Positions 33,001-45,073 of a DNA stretch of 64,000 bases are shown in pieces (the stretch's first letter is position 1; every line of letters starts with the position of its first letter). The notes below the pieces were generated by a model. It had not been told where the DNA came from. It did no database searches and saw only the letters and a program-made list of their open reading frames with translations. A program made the translations under genes and the position numbers. Origin of the DNA: Malus domestica (lineage: Eukaryota; Streptophyta; Magnoliopsida; Rosales; Rosaceae); contig NC_091677.1 in the NCBI RefSeq assembly GCF_042453785.1, positions 27,219,501 to 27,283,500 on the forward strand, written 5' to 3'.

Positions 33001-33848
33001 AGAATTTTTAAAATTGCTTCCTTTTATTACGGCAATTTAATTAGTTCATCACATCCACATGATTGAGGTCACAGAGATTCTGATCTTTTCCTGTTAATTA
33101 CATAATGGATAGGTCAGGAGGCCATCAAACTTTGTGGATTTCTATTCCTATGCATTCCGATATTGTTTAACGGGTAATGCATCCACTGTGTCTCTCTGGT
33201 TATATTTTTTAAAGTAATTGATTTTCCTTTGGTTTTTTACCCTTTATATATGTATTATTTACAGAGGAGAAACAGAAGAGCATAGATATAGACAGCATAT
33301 GCGAGTTATTAAATATTGTTCTAGGATCGCAATACCATTCGCAGGTTGACTTATTTACTCAGTATCTAAAGGTGAGTAGCTGAATGAATATTGTTGTATT
33401 AATGAACTGGTATTCCGTTTAGTCGGGAAAAAGATTCTGAAAATGGTAAATGCAATTTGTTTCTAAATGCAGATTCAGAATGATTACAAAGTCATAAATA
33501 TGGATCAGTGGATGGGCTTTTACCGGTTTTGCGATGAGGTAATCTTACACGTTGGTTGTTAATTTGAACACTCCTGCTTTGTTTCTTCTTTTCATTTTTC
33601 TTATTCACTGCTAGTCGTGTCTTATGCCAATAACCGTCAACGTTTGGTTTTGCATATCAGTTGTTGCCATTTTCCTTTTTCCGTAAGTGCTAATCTGCTT
33701 TCATGATATGTTGGCTAACATGTTATCCTTACAATCCTTTTCACAGATAAGTTTTCCAGACCTTAGCAACTACAACCCTGAACTTGCATGGCCTTTGATC
33801 CTCGACAATTTTGTTGAATGGATACGAGAAAAGCAGAGCCAGAGCTGA
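30072..33848 (+). CDS. DCN1-like protein (cullin neddylation factor, PONY/DUF298 domain)
   Basis: Nine coding exons: 30072-30084, 31360-31441, 32041-32115, 32203-32239, 32915-32998, 33113-33173, 33265-33371, 33473-33538 and 33747-33848. All introns are GT-AG and the phases agree, giving 208 residues. An N-terminal EF-hand-like/PONY start (ELERIDAVFNSYANASSGLI, then PEGIERLCSDLEVDHTD) is followed by LMLAWKMKAEKQGYFTLEEW and the C-terminal PONY half ending in FVEWIREKQ. The Asp-Ala-Asp patch that grips cullin in this family can be seen (PDLSNY, LAWP, LDNF). The protein should help transfer RUB/NEDD8 from the E2 to cullins, activating SCF-type ligases. The 4-codon first exon is the least certain part. 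Length suits the short plant DCN1-like proteins. Confidence 0.92.
30245..30328 (+). repeat. 42 bp perfect tandem duplication in DCN1-like intron 1
   Basis: The unit starting AATTTATTTGTGGATG and ending CAGGTTTGGTT occurs twice back to back (30245-30286 and 30287-30328) without a mismatch, so it arose recently. It lies well inside the 1.3 kb first intron. Confidence 0.85.
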
Positions 33849-35246
33849 TAATTTACAGTGAACCTGAGTCTCTGCTGTAAACCCTACAATTGTTGGTGAA
33901 GCCCTCTTCGAATCCTTGTTTTCTCACCGTGATATGTTTATTTTCACTCCGACCCTTAATTTTATTGTGATTGGCCTTTTTGCAGGACAGTTTAGACAAC
34001 ACAATCAAATGGCCTCAGGAATTTACTTTTGCTCATTTTCTTTTCTTGCAAATATAGGATTTACCCTTTGGAAATTGCATGTTTGTGATATGAATATAGT
34101 TCCGAAAGTCGGGCGAATGTTATAGCACAGCTTCCATAGTTTACTCTGTTTAATATCCAATTAATGCTGTAAGTTACTTGAGGTGATCGAGTTGAGGCCA
34201 TTGAATTATGCTCTTTTAGTGTGGAGAGATTTTATCATGAATGTGTTTGATAGAATAAAAGCACTTGTGAAAATTGGGATTTGGTGTTATCACTTTTTAT
34301 ATCATAAACCATGTTGGACTTTTGGCAAATCTGCAATAAAAATAGAACTGATTTCACTAAAGGGACACTGGAACTGATAAAAGAGGCACTACAAGGTCAC
34401 CATTGGGCGTTTTATTGCCTGTTTAGTGCCCTTCTTTAGTGACAGAAGTTCGACTTTTGACAAAAATTCTATTGATGTTATGTGTCGTAATTATTTCTTT
34501 AGGAGCTTTGCGTGGAGAGATTATTGGGTATATCGGATACATTCCATTGATCAGCAAAGAACACGAATTTGACTGTGTAATTGTTTGAGATTTTGTGGTA
34601 GGATCGTAATGGAGTCAAAGACAAGGCAAAAGATTTGAACTTCAGGGTAGGAGCGTTGGCACAATGAGGCTCTCACAATTTTGTGGTCATATAAGATCCT
34701 CTTGGAACAGTGAGACCTGCATATAAGTAATGCCTCAACTACACACGAAAACTTGCGTAATTTGGTCCAACAAGTCATAAAGTAGTTGTGTATTTGTTAA
34801 CCTAATTGAGTCAAAGACGGGGGGGGGGGAGTCAATGGAACAAAGAAAAGGGGCCGAATTTCATTTCGAATAGTACCAAAGCAGGAATAGTTAGCGAACG
34901 TGAAGGCCTCAAGGGCACAGTATTTGTGGGGCCTTCAACTTTCTTTCCTATAGGAAAAGCAACTTTAAACAAAAGCACTTGGAAACTCCTGTGTGAGAGG
35001 GGAGCACAAGGTTCCCGGTTGTAGGCTTTCAGTATCACAAAGTGAACCTCCTTCAAGAAAACCTCACCTTTCACATTTTTGTTTTTCATAAAGCGGTATA
35101 AAAACTACTCTAATCTACGGTGAACAAAATTCAAACTCACTTTCTTTATTCTTTATGAATTTTGATATGGATTTTACTTTACTAAAGCAACACTTTTAAA
35201 CCACAAAAATATAGAATTCCAATAATGCAAGACAACATGTCATTAT
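33849..35246. other. 3' UTR of the DCN1-like gene and intergenic DNA
   Basis: The first few hundred bases probably form the 3' UTR. There is a run of ten G residues near 34820 and no recognisable gene. Frames at 34183-34377 and 34551-34778 are short and featureless. Confidence 0.45.
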
Positions 35247-35975
35247 TGTAGACATCGAAATTTCGGTGAAATAAATGTTCACCAATACATTAAAATTTTG
35301 ACATGTCAGGGCATACATGGCATGCACCACGTGTCGCACGAATTGTACACATGGTGTGTGACTCAACGAAATCGGACAAATAATCAAGAAGGACATGTGT
35401 CAACACTTGACGGAAATGAATTATTTGATTTTAATTTAATTAAATCAAACGTTAATTGATGGAGTCAAATCACGCACCGGCCCACAAATCGAGTCCTGGT
35501 TCTTTCGTCAATTAATCAAGCTCACACTCAAGGCCAAATCCATATGTAGTCAAGGCTTGGAAAGTTTATAAATAGGAGGAACCAAGACAAAGAAAATGAG
35601 GTTTAGAAAATCATTCACGCCCAGACGTTGAAGCTTTGAAACTCTAAAATTCTCAAGCACTCAAACCCTCCAAACACTCAAAGACTCGAAAAGCTCTACG
35701 CATTCTTCGTAAAACCCGTGAAAAACCACTAAGCACCCCTACGCGTGCCGGTTCCTTCGTTGCCAAAAGCCAAAACCTTGCGGCATCCGTTCATCCAAGA
35801 TCAAGTCATCGTGACCCTTGAATCAACAACACCACACATCTACACATTTCAAAGATCGAATCAAAGGATCAAGTTGTAAAGAGATTGTAACCCTACAAAT
35901 TTATTTTGTACACATGTTCTTGTCTCATTTGTCGCGGGATTTTCATGTTTACAACTGTATATTTGTTCCAACAAC
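35247..35975 (+). repeat. Candidate solo LTR
   Basis: It begins TGTAGACATCGAAATTTCGG. A TATA box (TATAAATAGGAGG, about 35568) is followed by a long A/C-rich leader with repeated CTCAAA motifs and then a T-rich end near 35975. This layout is that of a plant Gypsy LTR. I could not find a matching second LTR or a secure target duplication, so the right end is approximate. Confidence 0.45.
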
Positions 35976-36196
35976 TACCGATGCGTTATTGACATTTATC
36001 ATAATGTTTTTGACAAAACCACCTAAGAGTTGGGTACAAGAAAACCACACAAGGATGATGCCAACTTAAACCTTTGCAGGGCAGAAAATCACTTGCCAGC
36101 AAAAGAATGAAAGATAACAGAAACAAGAACTTGACTTTGCTTCATCTTTGAGCAATGTTCTAGAAAATAAATAAACTCTACTGCGAATTTCAACCA

Positions 36197-37728
36197 TCAA
36201 GAGGATGAAGAAGCAATAATCAAAGGCGAAGGGGGAGGACGAGCGCGTCTTGTTCTGCTTCTACCCCTGCGGAATGTTGTGCCAGAAGGAGAGGATGATG
36301 AAGATGAAGGAGAGTTAGAAGATAATGCCGCATTGTTTGACTGGTTTGTTAACCTGTCCTTGTCTCCTTCATCTGCCTTGTCTTCGATTCTGTGAACTTT
36401 GGTCGTATTTAAAGTCACAGGAAGAACACAATTGCAGAGGAACCCTGCACAATAAGGAATGATTGGTTATGAGTAGTGTTAAAACCAAGTAACTATTAAC
36501 AAACAAAGCAAGCTCATTTCTTTGGAAACGGATGCTTTCGAGGATCGAAACATTCGAATAGTATTAGGCTCAATTTTTGGTAGTGGAATGCAGCATTTTC
36601 TGAGAAGATTATTTTCAAAGGACGATAATTTTTTCGGAGATGAGTTCTAAGTGCATTCTAGCTACTTCTACCTTTTCAGAGATGAGCTCTAAGATCGTTA
36701 TCAAAATTTGCACTTTTCGTTGTCAATTTGACGAAATATACAGGAAAGGTCAGCAGAGCAATACCTCTGAACTATACAGGTTTCATGACTAAAATGATCC
36801 ATAGAAACTAGATAAATTGAAGCAAATAATTCCTACCGATTCTGGCAAGCCGATTAACCCAACTTGGAATTGGATTTCCAGTCAATGTGATACATGCATC
36901 ATTGCAGAAGTGGTTGCAGTTCTTGGTGATCAAATTGTAGGCATTGCCTCTGTAATTCGCGGCAAGGTCTTCCAACACTGCCCTCACCTCTAAAGGCCCA
37001 ACATCCGTCTTCCCGATCAAAATTGATTTCCTAAATGTAAAACCATCACACTTTTTCGGTTCTCCTTCAAAAATTCCAGATGTTGGAAACTCATGAGCTC
37101 CGAATGCATACTCCACACCGTGTACTGCACAGGTGAATCCAATCAAAAACCTCCATGAACATCCAACAAAAACAAGAAGAAAAGGAAAAACATTTCGAAA
37201 ACCATGTAAAGCTCATTGTACTCGGAAACAAGAAGTGAAAACGAATCCATGAACCTTTGATTTCTTACCAGAAGCTGGTAAGGAAATCAGTAGCTATGAA
37301 TTACACTAACAATAATGTTTCCGGATTCCAGGAGTTCAATGGCTCACATCAATCTTTTATCTTGTATTGCTAAATCATTCAATACCTAAAACTTTGTTTT
37401 TTGGATCAAAATCCAGAACTAATCCAATTGAACCACATACATCTTAAACTAAACAGAATACAGGGCCAAGCCAAAGAGCAACCAACAAAATTATGTATAT
37501 TTTTCTCATCTACCAAACACAATTATGTATATTTTCTCACCAGCCAAACACAAAGTAAAGTTGGTAGAACTAACCTTGTACACCAGAATGGTAAACTCCA
37601 AGGCCAAGCCAATAAGCGTATCCATTAAAAGGCGTGAGATCGTAGACATTGAGGTATACAGGCACTGATCCACTGTCTTCCTCATCCTCCTCAATGGCAG
37701 TTCTGCACCCACTCTTTTTACACAACAT
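36197..37728 (-). CDS. DeSI-like PPPDE peptidase
   Basis: Three exons (37728-37575, 37124-36837, 36444-36197) with GT-AG introns give 229 residues. The PPPDE domain spans about residues 23-150: VPVYLNVYDLTPFNGYAYW, then GVYHSGVQVHGVEYAFGAHE, LIGKTDVGPLEV, and NLITKNCNHFCND. The papain-like catalytic pair is His47 (VYHSG) and Cys121 (NCNHF). Relatives remove SUMO or ubiquitin from substrates; the plant members are annotated as deSI-like. The tail (148-229) is Ser-rich and then Arg-rich (RRGRSRTRRARPPP), with no signal peptide; FLCNCVLPV at the start of exon 3 could be acylated or membrane-associated. The gene appears intact. Confidence 0.93.
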
Positions 37729-39801
37729 TTTCACTCTCGTTTCTTCCTTTTCTCTTCTGCTGCTGCACTCAGAGTCTCACAGACTAAAAAGTGACACTTT
37801 CAGCTGCACAACTACCACCACCATCTCTGCCTCTCATTATACAACAACAACAACATCCTCCAACAAGAATGTCATCGAATTACAATACAATTTCCGAGTT
37901 GCTTTTCGGATTCCAAATGATGGGTTTTCTTCTTTGCTTCCAAAAAATAATGGGTTTTTGATTTTCTGGTGATTTTTCTAGTGGGAGAGGAGAATTTGGA
38001 GAATCTTCTGCTGATGGATGATGGGTTCCACAAAGTGAATGTGAGAGGTGGTGCTGCCGCAGCTCTTGGCTTTTTTTTAATAAGAAAATGGTTGGTGCTG
38101 TGTTATAAAAATCTGGGATCTGTGAAAGAGAACTGCTAAAAGACACTCAAAAGTGAAACTCTCTCGTGAATTTTTCGTCGTCTCAAGTTTAACAAGGTAA
38201 TGTTTTATAATATTGACACGAAAATTAGCGTGGAAGTGATGTTAGTGATATTACAGGGGAAACAGGGTTATCCCTGATTGGTTACAAATCTGAGCTGGTC
38301 TCAGTCTCATCCCACTTTTAAAATTTTGAATTTTTTTGGAGAAAGGGACGTACAATCATTACGGAACGTAGTGGGTTTCTTATTTCAATTAAAACTTTTT
38401 TAGGATAAAGGAAACAATATCATTATTTTTCGGTTTTGGTTAAGAGAAAGAAGGAAAGTGCCCAGCCAGATGAGATGAATGAATATAATTAATTGAAGTA
38501 ATATTTTAGAGAATTATTGTTGACAATATTTTTTTTTTATGTTGTACTCTTTATAAATATATTTTTTTTTAATATAAGATTTTTTCTGTATATAAAATTT
38601 TATTTTCCACTCTTCTTAAACCAAAATACGTTGATTCCTCAACCACAATTAAAGGTGGGCAGAAAAACCGCAAAACCAATTTGAACCGTGGTAAAAAAAT
38701 TGCTTTACCAAAATTTTCAAAGCCGAAACAAAAACCGAATTGGAACACCGATACTTGTTTGAAAATGTTAAGAACCGGAAAATCAAACCGAACGTCTTTG
38801 AATATAAATTATTATTTTGTATTATATTTTATATAGATAAGTCATTTTTCCGAGAAGGCCATGTGCATAAGCCCAATATTTTCTCCACTTCTCTCCCCCT
38901 CCTTTATTGTTTGTCACATATGTCCCTCTACTTTATTTTTCTTCATTCTTTTCTAGTATCTTGTGCATTATATACACTTTAGTTTAGTTTAGAATGTACA
39001 CTTTGGTCTTGATCTGAAACATTATAAATGATTGCTTTCTATCACAATCTTGTAGATCTAGTAGTGGGAACTCAAATTTGTTTGAATTTGTTGTTGAAAT
39101 ATGTGTTTGGTATTGGAAGTAGAAGAATAAATAATATATATATATATATATATAATTTTGGTTAGAATCGTAAACCAGCATGAACCAATCCAGGATTGGC
39201 ATAAACCGAATATTTTTTCCCAAATCGAGTTCGCCGCCAAGGTTTTAGTAATAAATTTAAGCGAGACAACATTGAACAGGCCGTTCATATTCTTTGAACT
39301 TAATTAGATGCCTCAAATATTTTCAATTTGGCTAATATTTTGTAAGAATGATATATGAGGTGCAAGTTGAAAAATAGACGGTTTAAAGTTCACTGTGGTG
39401 CTGGCCTCACAACTAATTCCCATTTTTATTTATAAAAAATAAAAAAAATAAAAAAAATAAAAAAAAGAGAAAATCATTTTCCTTAAAGGCTTCTGATGGT
39501 TGCTGGTTTCATTGTGGTAGCACAACTTTATTGTGATTATGTTATTTCATTGTGAAAGTACTTTTATAATCATTCTAAAGAAATTTAAGTGCTATCTGTT
39601 TAGCAATATTTTTGTTTATTAGTAAATAAAAAAATTTAAGTTTGCTTCTCGTTGGTGGCGAATTTGAGACTAATAGTTATCTCATTGTATGACATAGCTA
39701 AAATTCATGTCCCGTAGTTAAATGATATCGATACATTGTCAAAGAAAAAAAAGTTGGATAGATTAGTATGTTTGACATATATGTTCTTTAACAAAATTTA
39801 A
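37729..39801. other. Upstream region of the DeSI-like gene and intergenic DNA
   Basis: The first ~450 bp include the likely 5' UTR/promoter of the DeSI-like gene, with CAACAACAACAAC and CACCACCACC runs at about 37815-37860. From about 38650 to 39250, scattered AAACCG/CGGTT motifs and a TAAAGGTGGGCAG start suggest a degraded hAT relative of the element at 18838. An (AT)n run lies at 39136-39154. No further gene is seen. Confidence 0.45.
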
Positions 39802-40370
39802 GGGCATGTTTGGCATCCTATTTGAAATTTTTTATCATTTCTCAAAACATTTTTTAAGAATATTTCTTGAAAACAATTTTCTTCAAGACTCAAAAACTTG
39901 ATTAATTTGCGATTTAAAATTTTTAAATCTTACGACTTAAACTTGACAAAGAGATCTAAAAATGGAGTCGTAGGAGAGGGAGAAAGAAAGTAAGAGATGA
40001 TTGAAGGAGAGGGAAAGAAGAGAGAGGATCGGACGAGATTGAGAGAAAGATGAGTGAGAGAAAGAACCGAGAGAATGAAGACAACAAGACAACATATTGG
40101 AGGAGAGACGAAAAAAGTAAAAAAAATATGAGAAGAGAAAGAAGAAAAGAGATAGATAGATTTGGCGTGAGGGGAGGAGTGAGAGAAAAGAAATGAGTGA
40201 GTTTAAGTTTAAAATTTCTAAAAACTCACTTTTTATGTTTTAAGATAATAGACTATATTTTTTAGTTCAGTTTTTTAAAATAGTCCTACCAAACAAGTTT
40301 TTAAGACCTAAAACTTGAAAATTATTTTTAGTTAAAAAAGTTGGATTCAAGTAGAATATCAAATAGACCC
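39802..40370. mobile_element. PIF/Harbinger-like MITE, 569 bp
   Basis: TAA flanks both sides (39799-39801 and 40371-40373). Ends are GGGCATGTTTGGCATCC and, reverse complemented, GGGTCTATTTGATATTC. The centre (about 39970-40200) is a purine-rich GAGAGA/GAAAG stretch of over 200 bp. There is no coding capacity. Confidence 0.6.
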
Positions 40371-40373
40371 TAA

Positions 40374-41437
40374 TTGACTTACATTTTTTATTAAGTACCA
40401 AGCGAATGTCCAATTGTATAGAATAGGTCACCAGTTTGTTTTATAAGTCTTATTATGTGTCACTGGTTGATTTGTTCATTCTAATTTTAATTTAGGGAAA
40501 AGACTTATATACATTATTTTCACTTTTTATACGCCCTTTATTATTATTATTATTTTCTTTTTAGCTAAAATTGTGAGATTGACATAACTCATCACCTTAG
40601 TCCTTGAGATTTGAACGGGGTAAAGGAGAATCAAGGGGTAGATGGTTCTTTACATGTGATTCTCATATGTAATGTTATTTATCAACTTTTTTTTTCTTTT
40701 TCTTTTTTCAAACGATAGATTTGTTAGATTAAATGTTAGATTAAGAAACTGACAGGATTCGAACTCAGACCGTGGTGCAAGGGCAACATTTCTCTCCATC
40801 ACTGTAGTAGAGGACCACTTGTATCAACTTTCAAATTAAATACTCATGATGATACACTCTGACCTGGATATCCGAAATGGACATTGAAATCGAGGCATGC
40901 TGGCAGACACTTGGAGGGTGACAAAGTTATAACAGGGCTAGCCTGGCCTAATGCGGGTTAGGGGACCATTCGGGGCCCAAAGAAATTGAGAGCACCAAAA
41001 TTATTAGGGTGATATATTTATATATTTTTTCATAAGAGTATAAATTTATAAAATTTGGTTAAAAAAAAAAAGTTTAACTAGAAGTGGTGGTTTTATTTTA
41101 TTTAAAATTAATGAGGAGGTCCCGGGTTTGAAATAATATGTGCGTTTATTTATTTTTCAATTTTTATGAATTTCTTTTCATAATAGTATAAATTTATAAA
41201 ATTTGTCATTTGATCAAAATGTTTAATCAGAAGTAGTGGTTTCTGTTATTTAAAAAAAGAGTTCTTGAGTTCAAAATGCTACGTGCATGTTTATTTTTTT
41301 CCAATTTTTACGGATTTGTGTGTGGTTATTCTTTTCTTTTTAGTTACTAACTAATAGCTACATGGGTTGCAAACATTCATTCCAATTCAAGTATAACCTT
41401 AAATAAGGAGTAATGCGTAGACCAAATTTGCAAATCA
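40374..41437. other. Intergenic DNA with a local duplication
   Basis: About 41025-41150 and 41185-41300 repeat the same phrases (AATTTATAAAATTTG, TTTAATCAGAAGTRGTGGTTT, GTGCRTGTTTATTT), so this is a diverged tandem duplication of roughly 150 bp. No gene is seen. Confidence 0.5.
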
Positions 41438-41442
41438 TATGA

Positions 41443-41654
41443 TGTAAGATCTCACATCGACCAACGGAGAATGGGGGATGTGCCTTATATGTACATGCTC
41501 TCCTCCCTATAGCACGAAGCCTTTTGGGAACTCACTGGCTTTGGATTCCATCAGAACTTTGAAGTTAAGTGAGTTCGGGTGAGAGCAATCCTAGGATGGA
41601 TGACCCACTAGGAAGTTCTCGTGTGAGTTCCCATAAATAAAATCATGAGGGTGT
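41443..41654 (+). repeat. Cassandra solo LTR, left part
   Basis: It begins TGTAAGATCTCACATCG and contains GCACGAAGCCTTTTGGG, GAACTCACTGGCTTTGG and a 5S-rRNA-like block, the marks of the Cassandra TRIM family. It is cut at 41654 by the CACTA element and resumes at 54432. TATGA at 41438-41442 pairs with TATGA at 54494-54498 as the 5 bp duplication. No internal domain or second LTR exists, so it is a solo LTR. Confidence 0.88.
41526..41632 (+). rRNA. 5S-rRNA-derived region in the Cassandra LTR (not a 5S gene)
   Basis: TTCCATCAGAACTTTGAAG, AAGTTAAGTGAGTTCGGG (box A position) and AGGATGGATGACC (box C position) line up with plant 5S rRNA. GAAGTTCTCGTGTGAGTTCC corresponds to its 3' end. Many substitutions show it is the retroelement version; Cassandra LTRs carry 5S-like pol III promoters. 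It lies entirely left of the CACTA insertion. Confidence 0.8.
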
Positions 41655-42431
41655 CACTACTACAAAATTATCTATAACTGGTGGTTCAAAAAACGTAAAT
41701 TACTGTCAGACTTTAAGCAAAATCCCACAGAAAATGGATGTAGTGGCAGATATAATAAGTGACAGATTTGCCAGCGTCAGGAAATGAATTTCCCGACAGA
41801 AAATATTATAAAACCAACAGAAATCATGTCAGTTATATCTGACAGGATATATATTTATAATAATTAAATAAGGAAATTTCTGTCGGTTATAAAACCGCCA
41901 GAACTTCTTTCGGCTATAACCAACATAGAGTTTATTAATAAGAATAAATCAAAGCAATCTTGTCGACTAAAACCAACAGAAAATATATTAATAAAAAAAA
42001 ATTCTGCATTAACTCTAAAACACTGCAAAAATGGCTGCCACACCCACATTCTTTCATCATCACCATCCTTACACTCACAGCTCTAATTTCAGCAACCCAA
42101 CAACAACAACACAGACATGCAAGCTCACCATCAAACCACTTCATGCTTGCATCACTGATCTAACTTAAAACCCAGCAAAACCATGCAAACCTAGCAAACC
42201 CTTTCTGGGTTATCTCAGTCCGTACCTCATTTGCTTCTCCTCCTACTCTTATGCTCCACCTCCACATCTGGATTGCAGCATTAGCACCATAACATTGTGC
42301 TAACCGTTCTGAACGATGACATCCGCTCATAGCACCACCACCAACAGCATCCAACCCACTGAAATAAACAACACAAAATTCTTCAAGTCAGAAAGAGAGA
42401 GACAAAATGGGGAGAGAGGGAGAGAGATAGA

Positions 42432-42480
42432 CAGACACACACACACACACACACACACACAGAGAGAAAGAGAGAGTGTT
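42432..42480. repeat. (CA)n-(GA)n microsatellite in the CACTA element
   Basis: A run of CA dinucleotides (about 42435-42461) passes directly into GAGAGAAAGAGAGAG. Overlapping frames on both strands are only translated repeat. Confidence 0.8.
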
Positions 42481-43069
42481 ACCTTCTTCTTCATCATATT
42501 CGAACTGGAAGTAAATGAGGAGAGAATATAAGGAGAAGGAAATGAGGAGAGGAGAAAATGAGGAAGGGAGAAGCACCGGCGTAAGGAAAAGATAGAAGGG
42601 TTTTATTTTGAAAAATTTCATTATTGTCGGTTAAAACCAACATAAACATTTTTTAAAATAAAAACCGACATAAACATTTCATTAATGTCGGTTATAATCG
42701 ACAAAAAAAAAATGGCAGCAAAAATGCCGCCAAAATTCCCTCTGAAAATTTTAAATTCCCCCCAAAAATTTTGTTACGATTTTTTAAAATAAAATAATAA
42801 TTGTTTGGTTTAATAAATAAATACATAATATGTATTTAAATAGAATATGTTTTAAAAATTAAATAAAAATATTGTTTGGTTTAATAGATAATTTTTACAT
42901 TTTTGGTTTAATAGATAATAATTCATGTAAAATATGCGATAAATAAATAAAAAGAGAATTGTACAATGAAAATGTCATCACACAAACTAAATATTGTTTA
43001 ATCAATAATTGAAAAACATAAATAAAAATTTAGCACAAATTACTTTTCCCACTTCAAAATTTAGGCAAA

Positions 43070-44650
43070 TTTAACGGAGATATGCATTCTACTAAATTAG
43101 TTTCAATGATCTAACCGTCAACAAGATCGCATATGTAAAAAATCGTAAAAAACAAACATTTAGAGATTACGTAACGGAACAAAAATTTTCGATGGTTATA
43201 AACGAAAATTCACAATTTAACGGTTATTTTAGCTTCAATTTTAATGATTTTTTACAACTACACTCCTCGACCCTATACGAATGTAATGAATAAATTTGAT
43301 CTTCAATTTAAAATATTTACATTAGTGGATAACACAAAATCTTATTTTATACTTAATGGAAGTATAACATTAACTCTAAGTGTTTGTTTAATATATCATT
43401 TTGATGTGATACGCATTCTACGAAGTGTTTTTCAATGATCCAACTGTCAAACTTGTTTGTACATACTTCGAGATTGCATACAAAAAAAATCACAAAAAAC
43501 AAACATTCAGAGATTAGGTAACAGAACAAAAGTTTTCGACGGTTATAAACAAAAAATCACAATTTAACGGTTACTTTAGCTTTGATTTTGATGTTTTTTA
43601 CAGCTACACTCCTCTACCCTATAAGAATGCATTGAATGAATTCGATATTCAATTTAAAATATTTACACTAGTGAATACCACAAAATCTTATTTTATACTT
43701 GATGGGGAAGTATAACATTAACTTTAAATGTTTGTTTAATCTACCGTTTTGACTCGATATGCATTTTACGAAACTTTTTTCAACGATCCAACCGTTAAAC
43801 TTATTTGTACACACTCCGAGATTGCATACATAAAAAATTGAAAAAAATAAATATTCAGATATTACATAACAGAACAAAAAATTTCGACGGTTATAAACGA
43901 AAAATCACAATTTAATGGTTATTTTAGCTCCAATTTTAATGATTTTTTACAACTACACTCCTCGACCCTATAAGAATGCAATGAATAAATTTGATCTTCA
44001 ATTTAAAATATTTACACTAGTGAATACCACAAAATCTTATTTTATACTTAATGGAAGTATAACATTAACTCTTAAGTGTTTATTTAATCTACCATTTTGA
44101 CGCGATACACATTTTACGAAACTGTTTTCAATGATCTAACCGTCAAACTTGTTTGTACATACTCCGAGATCACATACATAAAAAATCACAGAAAACAAAC
44201 ATTCAAAGATTAGGTAACAAAACAAAAGTTTTCGACGGTTATAAACGAAAAATCACTATTTAACAGTTATTTTAACTTCGATTTTGATGATTTTTTACAG
44301 CTACACTCCTCGACCCTATAAGAATGCATTGAGCGAATTCAATCTTCTATTTAAAATATTTACACTAGTGGATACCACAAAATCTTATTTTATACTTGAT
44401 GGGAAAGTAAAACATTAACTCGAAGTTTTGGTTTAATCTACTCTTTTGATGCGATATGCATTCTACGAAACTTTTTTCAACAATCCAACCGTCAAACTTG
44501 TTTGTACACACTCCAAGATTGCATACGTAAAAAATCGCAAAAAACAAACATTCAAAGATTAGGCAACAGAACAAAAGTTTTCGAGGATTATAAGCGAAAA
44601 ATCACAATTTAATGGTTATTTTAACTTTGATTTTGATGATTTTACTCCAA
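43070..44650. repeat. Tandem array, about 348 bp unit, in the CACTA element
   Basis: The anchor GACGGTTATAAACG or its variants recurs at 43191, 43538, 43886, 44234 and 44583, intervals of 347, 348, 348 and 349. Each unit carries TACACTCCTCGACCCTATA, CACAAAATCTTATTTTATA and GATCCAACCGTCAAACTTG. There are about four full units plus partial ends. Short frames of 60-70 residues recur in each unit but differ by stops, so no gene is indicated. Confidence 0.85.
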
Positions 44651-45073
44651 AATCAAATGCATGTGGGTTATAACAATTCCTTAATTATCTGATCATTTTC
44701 GTTGGTCTTTATTTGTTTCGTAAGAAAATTTATTATTTTAATAAAAGTTTAAATGGAGAGATTTGAAGTTCACTGAAATGTTGTATTGGTCACATGATGA
44801 TCAAGGAATCCATCACAAATGGTGAATAAATAAATGTGCTTTTAATGTTTTGATATCAATCTTTAATATTAGATTCAAAGATTGGATGATTTTATGAAAT
44901 TCGACATGTCATTGGAGAGATTTTAAAATAATAAAATTTTCATTTTTATCGGTTATAACTGCTACCATTAACTTAAAAACCACCAGAATCTATCAAAAAT
45001 ATTTCAAAAAAGGTTTCAAAAATAATATCGGTTATAACCGACAAAATTTTTTTGATATCCGCCAGGAATATAT

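Noticed and set aside
38650-39250. Possible second hAT element with AAACCG motifs
   Set aside because: The left end TAAAGGTGGGCAG resembles a hAT terminus, but the right end matches poorly and no 8 bp duplication was found, so it is mentioned only within the intergenic entry.
40740-40860. GGATTCGAACTC phrase as the T-arm of a tRNA
   Set aside because: No acceptor stem, D-arm or anticodon arm could be folded around it; I found no tRNA gene in the window.
42388-42621. Frames across the CA/GA repeat in the CACTA element
   Set aside because: Low-complexity Cys-Val and Ser-Leu runs are microsatellite translations on either strand.
43070-44650. Regularly spaced repeats as a CRISPR array
   Set aside because: Units are ~348 bp head to tail without unique spacers, in plant DNA within a CACTA transposon.
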